Below, in pieces: positions 33,614 to 41,706 of a DNA stretch of 64,000 bases. The translations under genes and the position numbers were made by a program. Numbering within the stretch: position 1 is the stretch's first letter; every line of letters begins with the position of its first letter. The notes under the pieces are model-generated. The model was given only the letters and a program-made list of their open reading frames with translations. It made no database searches and had not been told where the DNA came from. The DNA is from JANXLO01 sp038231295 (GTDB lineage Bacteria; Armatimonadota; Chthonomonadetes; Chthonomonadales; Chthonomonadaceae), in assembly GCA_038231295.1 (NCBI GenBank), contig JBBRLP010000006.1:15854-79853 (forward strand), written 5' to 3'.

Positions 33614-34738
33614 CTAGTGTTCTCCAGTCCGCCCCGCATTTCCTCCGCGCTCCCCCTCGGCGAGATAGATTCGCTTTGCCAGTTCCGTCAACTGCTGGCG
33701 CAAGGTCTCTGTTTTTGTGCGTAGGGCCGTCTCTGTCGTCAGGGTTTCCAGTAACTGCTTTTCCTGGTCCGCCGACACCCGTACCGGCGTGGCCCCTGCC
33801 GGCACGACCCCATCCGGGCCGCATGGCCCTGGCGCTCCCGGCAGGCCCATAATGCCGAAGTTCTCGCGGTGAGGGTACTGGGGAACTTTTGCCTTGCGCC
33901 GTTTCCATTCCGCGTCCAGCGCCGTTTTCCACGTCGGCGTTAGCACAGGCAAAGATTCCGGCATGGACAGAATGCGAACGTGAGGCGTTTCGGCGAGATG
34001 CTGTAAGCGTACCTGGAGAGCCGCGAACGTCCGCTGCATCTCCGGCAAGCCCAAACGCTGTGCCAGTATTTCCTGGAAAGGAACGCCTGTGGACGTTTTT
34101 ATCAGGCTGGCTTCGGCGGGAATGCCGGAGGCTCCCTACGGGCCAACTGGCCCTGCATCGCCAGGGGGTTCGATAAAGGGAGGGCCGGGTATGTAGAGAT
34201 AGACGGGAGCCGCAAAGGGCGACAGTCCGTTGAGCGCATCCTGTACCTGTGCCGCGAAATCCGCAACCAGAATGTCCCGCGCTTCCTGAAGCGGCGCACG
34301 TAACGCCGTCAGATCGGCATTGACGGGTAAGGACTTGTAGGGACGGGCAGGCGGCCCCGGTTCTCCTGCCGGGCCGGAGCCTACCGGCGACAAGAAGTTG
34401 GGAAGCCCGCTCGCATTGATGGTCAGCAGCACAGGATGCCATACGATCCGCATCTTGGTCGTTTGCCCGGCGACGACCGGCACGTATCTGCGGTAGGCTT
34501 GCATCCCGCTTTTGTCCTGCTTCTCCACCTGGATTTGATGCCAACCGGCAGACAGCGCCAGCAGGCTGTTGCGGACAACCACAGGCTTCGCATCCACATA
34601 GACATGCGCCGTTGCGGGCAGATCAGGCAGGCGCACACGCCCTTCGGATTGAGCAAAAGCCGCTGTGACCCACAAAAGCAGGGGATAAAACCAGCCGATT
34701 CTCAGCAGATATTGTTTCGTGGATACACACCCATTCAT
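33614..34738 (-). pseudogene. Secreted protein with collagen-like repeats, interrupted by an in-frame TAG
   Basis: One continuous frame of 375 codons is interrupted only by TAG at 34136-34138. The first part has a signal peptide (FYPLLLWVTAAFAQ), a PEGA-like domain (RVRLPDLPATAHVYVDAKPV) and Gly-x-x stretches. Around the stop the triplets read GDA GPV GP-stop GAS GIP, so the stop stands where a GPQ triplet (CAG to TAG) would be expected. The downstream part has GLPGAPGPCGPDG and a coiled-coil end. It is either a nonsense-mutated gene, a readthrough site or a sequencing error. The two halves would otherwise be annotated as separate unknown proteins. Confidence 0.75.
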
Positions 34739-34954
34739 TGTTTGCCTCCCTCGCCCGCCTGGCGTTCCCTGCCCCGACGTCTGTTGGCTCTAACTTATTT
34801 TCCTGTTCTTCATTTCCTGCTCCGGTCTGGAAGCATTTGAGAAAATCGCGGTTGTGAGCAGGTGGCAGCCATACCTGTCCCGAATCTAAGAGCAAGCAGT
34901 GTCTGGCCGGAAAGTGCGTATCGAATGGCGTTCTATGCAGGAGGGGAGGAAGCG

Positions 34955-35419
34955 TTGGAAGAGCAGTTATTGGAAACCTGGGCGATTCACAACCGGATTC
35001 ATCTCTATCTTTTGGACTCCCTTTCGGAGGAGGCGCTGTCTGCCACGCCGACAGGCAAGGGGCGCAGTGTCTTCGCGCTCTTCGCGCATATCCACAATGT
35101 GCGCCTGATGTGGCTGAAAGCGGCAAGCCCGGAACTCCTCGCCGGTCTGACGAAGTTCGAGGCGGGAACGGCCGGCACAAAGTCCGATTTGCGGGATGCA
35201 CTGGAAGCGTCCGGTCAGGCCATCGCAACGCTATGCCAACGTGCCTTGCAGTCTGGCGGCAACATCAAAGGCTTCAAGCCTCACGCTGTTGCCTTCCTCG
35301 GCTACCTTATCTCCCACGAATCCCATCATCGCGGTCAGATCGAATGGGCGCTGAAGCAGTCAGCAATACCGCTCCCCGATTCGGTCTCCTATGGCCTCTG
35401 GGAATGGGGAACGCGCTGA
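34955..35419 (+). CDS. DinB family protein
   Basis: A four-helix DinB-type protein of about 154 residues. Key blocks are WAIHNRIHLYLLDSL, FALFAHIHNVRLMWLK (first metal histidines) and LISHESHHRGQIEWALK (H-x3-H pair), which form the usual three-histidine metal site. A long purine run GGAGGGGAGG lies just before the TTG at 34955, which is chosen as start. The frame stays open to a GTG at 34862 and an ATG at 34925. It differs in sequence from the DinB-like protein at 9.1 kb. A thiol-linked transferase or detoxification role is typical of the family. Confidence 0.83.
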   Translation: MEEQLLETWAIHNRIHLYLLDSLSEEALSATPTGKGRSVFALFAHIHNVRLMWLKAASPELLAGLTKFEAGTAGTKSDLRDALEASGQAIATLCQRALQSGGNIKGFKPHAVAFLGYLISHESHHRGQIEWALKQSAIPLPDSVSYGLWEWGTR

Positions 35420-35455
35420 AGAACGCTCATGACTGCCGCGATACTGGAGGAAAAT

Positions 35456-36328
35456 ATGGATCGAACCAAAAGTTTGACGCGGCGTTCCGCGCTGACGGTG
35501 GCGATGGGAACGGCGGCGGGACTGCTGACGGAGGGCGTACAGGCGAACCAAGCGCCGCCTGCCGAACACCGGAAGGGCCGCATCAAGCAGTCCGTTTCGC
35601 GCTGGTGCTACGGGGGTATCGCGCTCGATGCTCTCTGTGACCATGCGAAGTCTCTGGGTCTCGTCGGCATTGATCTGCTCAAGGAAGACGAGTGGCCGAC
35701 GGTCGCGAAACACGGCCTGCTCTGCACGATGGCCTACGGTATCGGAAGTATCCCCGACGGCTGGAACGACCTCAAAAATCACGACCGCCTGACCGCTGAG
35801 GCGGAACGAATGATCCCGAAAGTCGCGGAGGCTGGACTGCCTAACATCATCACATTCTCTGGCAATCGGCGCGGCCTGACCGACGCGCAGGGAGCCGCGA
35901 ACTGCGTGACGGGCCTCAAGCGCATCGCGTCCCTGGCGGAGAAGCACAGGGTCACGGTATGCATGGAACTGCTCAACAGCAAGCACGACCACAGAGACTA
36001 CCAGTGCGACCATACCGCCTGGGGCGTGGACGTGTGCCACCGTATCGGTTCCGACCGCATCAAACTGCTCTTTGACATCTACCATGTACAGATCATGGAC
36101 GGCGATGTCTGCGCGACTATCAAAGAGAATATCGCTGCTATCGCGCACTTCCATACCGGCGGTGTCCCCGGTCGGCATGAGATTGACGAGACACAGGAGC
36201 TGAACTACGCCCGCGTCTGCCGCACCATCGCCGAATCAGGCTTCACCGGCTTTCTCGCGCACGAGTTCCTCCCCACCCGCGACCCCATCAAATCTCTCCG
36301 CCAGGCCGTGGAGATATGCGACGTATAG
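35456..36328 (+). CDS. Tat-exported TIM-barrel sugar isomerase (hydroxypyruvate isomerase-like)
   Basis: A 290-residue xylose-isomerase-like TIM barrel. The N-terminus (LTRRSALTVAMGTAAGLL) is a twin-arginine signal. The barrel contains VCMELLNSKHDHRDYQCDHT and KLLFDIYHVQIMDGD, which resemble hydroxypyruvate isomerase (Hyi), with metal-type Glu, Asp, His and a late Glu (AHEF). GGAGG before the ATG at 35456 sets the start. Exported members of this family are common in bacteria that degrade complex sugars; the substrate is unknown. Confidence 0.85.
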   Translation: MDRTKSLTRRSALTVAMGTAAGLLTEGVQANQAPPAEHRKGRIKQSVSRWCYGGIALDALCDHAKSLGLVGIDLLKEDEWPTVAKHGLLCTMAYGIGSIPDGWNDLKNHDRLTAEAERMIPKVAEAGLPNIITFSGNRRGLTDAQGAANCVTGLKRIASLAEKHRVTVCMELLNSKHDHRDYQCDHTAWGVDVCHRIGSDRIKLLFDIYHVQIMDGDVCATIKENIAAIAHFHTGGVPGRHEIDETQELNYARVCRTIAESGFTGFLAHEFLPTRDPIKSLRQAVEICDV

Positions 36329-36343
36329 CGAGGTGAGAAAGCC

Positions 36344-37198
36344 TTAATGACCGGCGTACCAGTCGTAGCCGCGTTCGGCCCAGTAGTCTTTGGGGCGTTC
36401 GTCGGTGTAGCGAATGGTGCCGATGCGCTGGATGTTCTTGATGCCGTACTTGACGGGGATGGCAAGGCGCAGGGGAGCGCCATGATCGAGCGGCAGGGCT
36501 TCGCCGTTCATCTCGTAGCAGAGCAGAGTCTGCGGGTGGATGGCGCTCGCGATGTCCAGGCCGACGTAGTATTCGCCGTCTGGGGTCTCCAGCGCGACGT
36601 ACTGCGGCAGGTCGTCGAGGCGATTCTCCAGGTCTACGGGCTGCCCGCTCTTCGTGGGCGGCGGATATTTTTTGAGGAATTCCGCGAAGCGCGCTCCGCC
36701 CCAGTTGACGACATCGGCCCAGCCTTCGATACACTTCAGTTCGACCGTCATGTCCCTCTTCGTGAAGGCTTTGATGGCGTCTATCGTCAGACGCACGGCG
36801 GGTGTCTCGTCTCCCTCCTTCGTCGCGGCGGACATATCTTTGAGGCCAAGCAGTTTCAGTTGCCATGTATCCGGGTCGAACTCGGCGGGCAGCCCGACCT
36901 CAGCGTTCAGGCGCGGCTCTTTGGCGGCGCTTCTCTCGAAGGTGGGAACCGGTCGGCCGTCGCGGAAATAGGCACGGGCCAGTTTCTCGTTGGTCTCCAG
37001 CGCACGGCGGAACGGCCAGGCCACGTCGTTCTCCACGCCCGGTTTCAGCTCTTTCAGCCACCACCAGCCGCTGCTCGCGACGGCCACCGTCGCCGCGCCG
37101 AGCAGAAAACTGCGCCGCGACATCCGGCGTATCTGCCGCTCCGCATCTTCATCCGAAAGCGCCTCCGACAGTTTGGGCAGTTGTTTTGGTTCGCTCAT
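36344..37198 (-). CDS. Tat-exported molybdopterin oxidoreductase (MsrP/YedY or sulfite-oxidase type)
   Basis: The 284-residue protein carries a Tat signal MSRRSFLLGAA (twin arginine at 28-29) and a sulfite-oxidase-fold molybdopterin domain. Cys156 in LKCIEGWADV is the expected molybdenum ligand. LDHGAPLRLAIPVKYGIKNI and the WAERGYDWYAGH end are typical of YedY-like proteins. MsrP repairs methionine sulfoxide in periplasmic proteins using electrons from a haem membrane partner. Its gene overlaps the DUF1003 gene by ATGA, in an operon with a cytochrome b, which supports a membrane-fed reductase. Direct MsrP activity is inference. Confidence 0.85.
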   Translation of the reverse strand: MSEPKQLPKLSEALSDEDAERQIRRMSRRSFLLGAATVAVASSGWWWLKELKPGVENDVAWPFRRALETNEKLARAYFRDGRPVPTFERSAAKEPRLNAEVGLPAEFDPDTWQLKLLGLKDMSAATKEGDETPAVRLTIDAIKAFTKRDMTVELKCIEGWADVVNWGGARFAEFLKKYPPPTKSGQPVDLENRLDDLPQYVALETPDGEYYVGLDIASAIHPQTLLCYEMNGEALPLDHGAPLRLAIPVKYGIKNIQRIGTIRYTDERPKDYWAERGYDWYAGH

Positions 37199-37758
37199 CG
37201 TGCGTCACTCCTCGTTGTTACTTCCCAGCGGAGCAGGCGGTTCTCCGCTTCCAGCTTTTCCAGATGCGTGTGAATGCGGAGCAGCATCGTCTCCATTTCC
37301 AGAATACGGCGGTAGGTATGGACGCTCACCTCGTAGTCCAGTTCGGCGCGTTTGTCGGCGTGCAGGTTCTGCCGATTCTGTCGTATAAGGACGAAGCCGC
37401 TGATAAAGATCGCCTCCACTGCCAGCAGCAGCCCAAGCAGCGAAAACGGGTAGCCGTCGAAACGCGCCATGAGCGCGAGAACGCCCGTATTCAGCAGCAC
37501 CCATAGCCCGATCCAGAGGCCATGCAGCACAAAAAAGTGGGGCTTGGCGATGAACCCGGTGACCCGCTCCGCCAGCGATTCGTGCCAGCGGGCCTCCGCT
37601 TGTATCTCCTCCGTGACATACCGGAACTCGCCCAGCGCCTTGTGGCAGGCATTGTTGGCGCAGAAGACGGCATCGGGCGCGTTCTTCAGACCGCACATCG
37701 GGCAGACGAGCGGTGCGGAGGACGCGGCTTCGGTTGGGGGCAGGGCAGTTTCGCTCAC
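37195..37758 (-). CDS. DUF1003 membrane protein with N-terminal zinc ribbon
   Basis: A 187-residue protein. Residues 19-38 have CPMCGLKNAPDAVFCANNAC, a zinc-ribbon-like four-cysteine cluster. Then the DUF1003 segment LAERVTGFIAKPHFFVLHGLWIGLWVLLN and FSLLGLLLAVEAIFISGFVLIRQNRQ provides two membrane helices, followed by a coiled coil. Function is unknown. It overlaps its neighbours by ATGA on both sides, so it is tied to the cytochrome b and MsrP-like subunits. Confidence 0.85.
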   Translation of the reverse strand: MSETALPPTEAASSAPLVCPMCGLKNAPDAVFCANNACHKALGEFRYVTEEIQAEARWHESLAERVTGFIAKPHFFVLHGLWIGLWVLLNTGVLALMARFDGYPFSLLGLLLAVEAIFISGFVLIRQNRQNLHADKRAELDYEVSVHTYRRILEMETMLLRIHTHLEKLEAENRLLRWEVTTRSDAR

Positions 37759-38459
37759 AGGGGTTTCTCTTCCGCCGCGACCACCTCATAGCCGGTAATC
37801 ATGGCGCGGAAGTTGTTCCAGCCCGCCCGGATCACCTGCATGATGTGGATACCGAAGAAACCGACATAGCCCATTGTCAGCCAGAAATGGAAGAACCGCG
37901 CCAGCGTGTAGCCGCCGAGCAGGGTCGTCACCCACGCGAACTGCACTGGCTTGTAGATGGCAATGCCCGTCGCCAGCGAGCCGATCCCCATGAGAATGAC
38001 CGACGTGTAGGCGATCTGCTGCGCCCCGTTGAATTTGCGGCGCGGCGGGTGATTTTTGCTCAGATGCAGGTCGTGTAGCACCACCTGCAACGCCTCTTTC
38101 AGCGTGTTCCGGTTCGGAACCAGATACCGCCATTCGCCTGAAATCGCCGTATAGAGGACATAGAGCAGGCCATTCAGGAAAAATATCCACATGAACAGGA
38201 AATGCCAGGCCATTCCCGTCGCCAGTTTGTGGTCAAGGGTGTAGAGCGGCATATCCGCTTTCGAGCCTAAATTCGCCGCAGGATGGTAAAACGCATCCGG
38301 GAAGAACTTGAACAGGGTATGGCTGCCGAAGCCGACGCGATAGATGTCGTTGGCCCAGTAGATGAGCAGGCCGCTCCAGATCATAATCGCCAGCACCGGA
38401 AAGTTGATCCAGTGGAACCAGCGAATCGCCAGCGGATGCTTTTTTTCGAGTCGTTTCAT
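37755..38459 (-). CDS. Membrane cytochrome b subunit
   Basis: A 234-residue integral membrane protein of the cytochrome b561/hydrogenase-type group. It starts HPLAIRWFHWINFPVLAIMIWSGLL with the first haem histidine. Later histidines lie in ATGMAWHFLFMWIFFLNG and ARFFHFWLTMGYVGFFGIHIMQVI. About five helices are seen. It likely passes quinol electrons to the MsrP-like enzyme, analogous to MsrQ but not homologous to it at obvious motif level. The start ATG at 38459 overlaps the anti-sigma stop. Confidence 0.88.
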   Translation of the reverse strand: MKRLEKKHPLAIRWFHWINFPVLAIMIWSGLLIYWANDIYRVGFGSHTLFKFFPDAFYHPAANLGSKADMPLYTLDHKLATGMAWHFLFMWIFFLNGLLYVLYTAISGEWRYLVPNRNTLKEALQVVLHDLHLSKNHPPRRKFNGAQQIAYTSVILMGIGSLATGIAIYKPVQFAWVTTLLGGYTLARFFHFWLTMGYVGFFGIHIMQVIRAGWNNFRAMITGYEVVAAEEKPL

Positions 38460-38719
38460 AGCCCGGTTCCGTCCTCCGTATTCGCAAGGGCGAGCGCGAC
38501 CCGGTTCCAGAGTTCGGGCGGGGCTTCCAGTCGGGACAGGCGTTCGCGCATCTGTGCCAGCAGTTCTTTCTCGAAACCGAACTTGCGGGTACACTGATGG
38601 CAGACTTTCAGATGCCGCTCTACACGGCGAATCTCTTCCGCCGTCAGTTCGCGGTCCAGATAGTCGTCGAGGCGGGCCAGCATCTCTTTACAGGTATATA
38701 GATTGATAATCGGGAGCAT
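38456..38719 (-). CDS. Zinc-finger anti-sigma factor (ZAS type)
   Basis: An 87-residue soluble protein with the ZAS motif HLKVCHQC (H-x3-C-x2-C) at about residues 36-43 after TCKEMLARLDDYLDREL. The same motif in RsrA-like anti-sigmas releases its sigma factor when the cysteines oxidise. There is no membrane helix, so a cytoplasmic redox or metal signal is most likely. It overlaps the sigma gene stop (TGATG) and the cytochrome b start (ATGA). Confidence 0.92.
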   Translation of the reverse strand: MLPIINLYTCKEMLARLDDYLDRELTAEEIRRVERHLKVCHQCTRKFGFEKELLAQMRERLSRLEAPPELWNRVALALANTEDGTGL

Positions 38720-39324
38720 CAGTCCCCTCCCTTCGTTTTCGGGGATGGGGCGGCGGACGAGCCGTCCTGCACCAGTTCCCAGAGCGTGCGTTGCAGCACT
38801 TTGCGTCCCCGATGCAGTCGGGAACGCACGGTACCCAGCGGGCAGTCTACTATCTCCGCGATCTCCTGATACGACAGCTCTTCGACGAAGTAGAGCGCGG
38901 AGACCACGCGAAACTCTTCCGGCAGACCGGCAATCGCCGTCACCATCTGCTCCGTCCCGATCCGTTCTAGAACCTGTCGGGCGGGGTCCTGAACGTTTGT
39001 AGGGCCGTTCTGCGTCACCTGCATATAGAGATAGAGGTCAGGCGCGTCGTCCAGACTGGCGATTTCCGGTTCGCGCCGCTTCTTACGGACTTTGTTGAGA
39101 AACAGATTGGTCAGGATACGAAAGAACCAGGCCCGAAAGTGGCTGCCGGGCTGAAAGGTGTGAAACGCCCGAAACGCCTGTATCGCCGTCTCCTGTACCA
39201 GATCTTCCGCATCGTCGCGGTTGCGTGTCAGATGCAGCGCCATCCCGAACGCCGCGCTCATCAGCGGTTTCAGGAGACGTTCGTATTCCTGTCTCAGGGC
39301 AGGGGGTAAGACGGTCTCGTTCAT
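38719..39324 (-). CDS. ECF RNA polymerase sigma factor heading the redox operon
   Basis: A 201-residue ECF sigma with region 2 (DDAEDLVQETAIQAFRAF, FRAWFFRILTNLFLNKVRKK) and region 4 (LPEEFRVVSALYFVEELSYQ, GTVRSRLHRGRKVLQ). The first gene of a five-gene overlapping operon: sigma, anti-sigma, cytochrome b, DUF1003, MsrP-like. A GGAAC-N18-GTC sequence 19-44 bases upstream suggests autoregulation. The closest functional analogues are the RsrA/SigR-type redox pairs, but subgroup assignment would need alignment. Confidence 0.93.
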   Translation of the reverse strand: MNETVLPPALRQEYERLLKPLMSAAFGMALHLTRNRDDAEDLVQETAIQAFRAFHTFQPGSHFRAWFFRILTNLFLNKVRKKRREPEIASLDDAPDLYLYMQVTQNGPTNVQDPARQVLERIGTEQMVTAIAGLPEEFRVVSALYFVEELSYQEIAEIVDCPLGTVRSRLHRGRKVLQRTLWELVQDGSSAAPSPKTKGGD

Positions 39325-39342
39325 TCCAGTTTCCTTACGCAG

Positions 39343-39368
39343 GACAATTCAACTCTTTTGCACGTTCC
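39343..39368 (-). promoter_or_regulatory. Candidate ECF autoregulatory promoter
   Basis: On the minus strand GGAAC (39364-39368) is followed by 18 bases and GTC (39343-39345), about 20 bases before the sigma start codon. GGAA[C/T]-N18-GT is the form of many ECF promoters. The predicted mRNA would start roughly 12 bases before the ATG. Confidence 0.5.
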
Positions 39369-39504
39369 GTTTCGGCCAGACTGAATCCTGTATGGCAAAC
39401 GAGAAAGGTTGTGTTTCGCTTCGTCGGACCACTCTCGCCCGTCGCTTCAAGAAACAGAACAACGCGGTCGTGACAAAGGTTCCCAGGGTAAGCCGGGGGG
39501 CTGG

Positions 39505-39870
39505 CCGGAGGTTGAAAACCCCCGTCATTACAGTGCAAACGTCTTTCAGACGGAAATGCCTTGTTGGTTGGCAGGTTTCGGAGGGCGTTACCGGGGGTTG
39601 AAAACCCCCGTCATTAAAAAGCAAACGTCTTGCAGACGGAAATGCCCAGTGGAATGACAGTTTACGGAAGGCCCGGCACAGGAACGTGCCGGGCTGGAAA
39701 AAGCGGTCGTCCTACGGACGAAGGGTTCGGATGGCCCTTGTGGTCGGGGTGAACTGGGAGGAAGAGAGATTGGGTAAGGGATTGGTGCATTTCCGTCTGC
39801 AAGACGTTTGCTTTTTAATGACGGGGGTTTTCAACCCCCGGAAAACCTACCAGGGTTTTCAACCCCCGAA
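39505..39870. repeat. Composite hairpin repeat element, copy 2
   Basis: The 39369-39899 gap is filled by the same family as 28.4-28.9 kb. 55-bp units lie at 39505-39559 and 39591-39645 (plus) and 39787-39841 (minus). The block GAAAAAGCGGTCGTCCT with CCCGGCACAGGAACGTGCCG at 39671-39722 is the reverse complement of 28513-28567. The stretch TTGTTGGTTGGCAGG at about 39561 also matches 28795-28808 inverted. So copy 2 is a rearranged, inverted relative of copy 1. No protein-coding gene is supported here. Confidence 0.75.
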
Positions 39871-39899
39871 AAAGCGGGGAATTTGAAGAAGGAGACAGG

Positions 39900-40919
39900 G
39901 TGCAAACGCAGACGTGGAGAGTAGACGCGGAGGAGCCGGACGCGGAGATTATTGCGCAGTCGGCGGAGCGGCTGCGTCGGGGCGAGTTGGTGGCGTTCCC
40001 GACCGAGACGGTCTATGGGCTGGGGGCGAACGCGCAGGATGCCGGGGCCGTGGCGCGGATATTCGCCGCGAAAGGCCGCCCGTCCCGCAATCCGCTGATC
40101 GTTCATGTCCCGGATGCGACGGCGGCGCGGGCGATTGTGGCGGAGTGGCCGGACGAAGCGGAGAGACTGGCGGAGAGGTTCTGGCCGGGACCGCTGACGC
40201 TGGTGCTGCCGCGCCGCGATACGATCCCGGACATCGTGACGGGCGGAGGGGCGACGGTGGGAGTACGGGTTCCGGCGCATCCGGTCGCGCTGGCCTTGCT
40301 GCGGGCCGCACGAATTCCGGTCGCCGCGCCGAGCGCGAACCGCTCCCTGCAAATCTCCCCGACACGGGCGGAACACGTTTTGCACAGCCTGGGCGGACTC
40401 ATCCCACTTATCCTGGACGGAGGGCCTACAAGCGGCGGGCTGGAATCTACCGTCCTGCGCCTGGGGGAGGGCAGACCGCAGTTGCTGCGCCCCGGCCTGC
40501 TCACGCCTGCCGAGATCGAGGCGGTCATCGGGCCGATCCTGCGCCCGGAAGCGCTGACGCTGGCTACCGACGACAGTCCTCTGCCCGCGCCCGGAATGCT
40601 GTCGCGCCACTATGCGCCCCGCGCTCCGCTGGAACTGCACACGAACGGCGCGGCGCGTGTGCGGACGCTGCTTCAGGCAGGCAGACGAGTCGGCTGGCTG
40701 ACCTTTGCGGCGTCCCTGCCTGCTGATCCCGCGCTCCTCGTCCAGCGGATGCCCACAGAGCCAGCCGCCTATTCAGCCCGGCTCTATGCGGCGCTTCACG
40801 AACTCGATGCCGCCAACGTCGAAGCGATTGTGGTGGATATTCCGCCTCACGGCGAGGACTGGCTGGCCGTGCACGACCGCCTTCAGCGGGCCGCCACTGC
40901 CGAAAATTCCCCGAACTGA
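39900..40919 (+). CDS. L-threonylcarbamoyladenylate synthase (Sua5 type)
   Basis: A 339-residue enzyme that makes threonylcarbamoyl-AMP from threonine, bicarbonate and ATP for the t6A37 modification of tRNA. The YrdC domain includes GELVAFPTETVYGLGANAQD, FAAKGRPSRNPLIVHV, RFWPGPLTLVLPR, VGVRVPAHPVALALL and APSANRSLQISPT. The C-terminal Sua5 domain follows (APGMLSRHYAPRAPL). The length and the second domain make it Sua5 rather than TsaC. GAAGGAG precedes a GTG start. Confidence 0.95.
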   Translation: MQTQTWRVDAEEPDAEIIAQSAERLRRGELVAFPTETVYGLGANAQDAGAVARIFAAKGRPSRNPLIVHVPDATAARAIVAEWPDEAERLAERFWPGPLTLVLPRRDTIPDIVTGGGATVGVRVPAHPVALALLRAARIPVAAPSANRSLQISPTRAEHVLHSLGGLIPLILDGGPTSGGLESTVLRLGEGRPQLLRPGLLTPAEIEAVIGPILRPEALTLATDDSPLPAPGMLSRHYAPRAPLELHTNGAARVRTLLQAGRRVGWLTFAASLPADPALLVQRMPTEPAAYSARLYAALHELDAANVEAIVVDIPPHGEDWLAVHDRLQRAATAENSPN

Positions 40920-40931
40920 AAGGAGAGAACG

Positions 40932-41576
40932 ATGCGCTTTCACTCTGCACTCTGTCTGCTGGCCCTGGCCGCAATGCCGCTCACAGCCTCTGCCCAGGCC
41001 CCCTTGAATGCCCCGCAGATCGCCAGTAAGACGACCAAACCCAACAAAGCACCAGCAAAAAAGCTGCCCGTCTGGTCACCCACGGCGGCGCTTTCCGCCC
41101 GGCTTGCTCCGGAAAAGGAGTTGATGGGCTGGTCTATTCGGCCTCCCAGGGACTATGTCTTCCTGCAAAAGGCAGACGGGGCTAATCAGGTATATCTTTT
41201 TCAGGGTGATGAGCGGCCCGACGGCAGTTCGCCTATCATCCGACTGGTGATAGGCGATATTCTGGGCAAAGACGCCCGGTCGCATTCCGAAGCGCAGATT
41301 CTGGAATCCTACCTGATACAGATTCATCAGCACCATGACAACTGGCAGTCTACCAAACTGGAAACGGGCCTCATTCGTGGCAGGAAGTTCGTACGGCGGC
41401 GCTGGACCGCCACGACCCAACGCCCGGATGGCAGCCCCGCCACTTTGCATGGAGTGGTCTATCTGACCATCGAAGGCTTACGGTTCTATTCCATCGCCGC
41501 GCAGGATACCGAACCGAGGATGAAGACGACCCTGCCCCTTATGGAAGCCGCCGCACTGACCTATCACAAACGTTAG
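40932..41576 (+). CDS. Secreted protein of unknown function
   Basis: A 214-residue protein with a clear signal peptide (MRFHSALCLLALAAMPLTAS, then AQA). The mature part contains GWSIRPPRDYVFLQKADG and GVVYLTIEGLRFYSIAAQDTEP, resembling small periplasmic alpha/beta proteins but matching no family I recognise. AAAGGAG precedes the ATG 12 bases after the Sua5 gene, so it is likely in the same operon. Confidence 0.78.
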   Translation: MRFHSALCLLALAAMPLTASAQAPLNAPQIASKTTKPNKAPAKKLPVWSPTAALSARLAPEKELMGWSIRPPRDYVFLQKADGANQVYLFQGDERPDGSSPIIRLVIGDILGKDARSHSEAQILESYLIQIHQHHDNWQSTKLETGLIRGRKFVRRRWTATTQRPDGSPATLHGVVYLTIEGLRFYSIAAQDTEPRMKTTLPLMEAAALTYHKR

Positions 41577-41649
41577 GCAGAGTTTCCCAATCAGCCTTCC
41601 ATGCCCTGCGAACACCCTGTGGCATGAAAATCCCTGACTCCCCAGAATT

Positions 41650-41677
41650 GGGGCCGGGGGCGGAATTGGGGGTGGGG
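41650..41677 (+). promoter_or_regulatory. G-quadruplex-forming motif upstream of lnt
   Basis: Four G-tracts (GGGG, GGGGG, GGGGG, GGGG) with loops of 2, 7 and 1 bases lie 30 bases before the lnt start. CCCCA just upstream (41639-41643) can pair with the first tract, so a hairpin and a quadruplex could compete in the mRNA leader. Confidence 0.45.
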
Positions 41678-41706
41678 TGGCTATTTTCCCGGTCAGGAGA
41701 GGCCCT

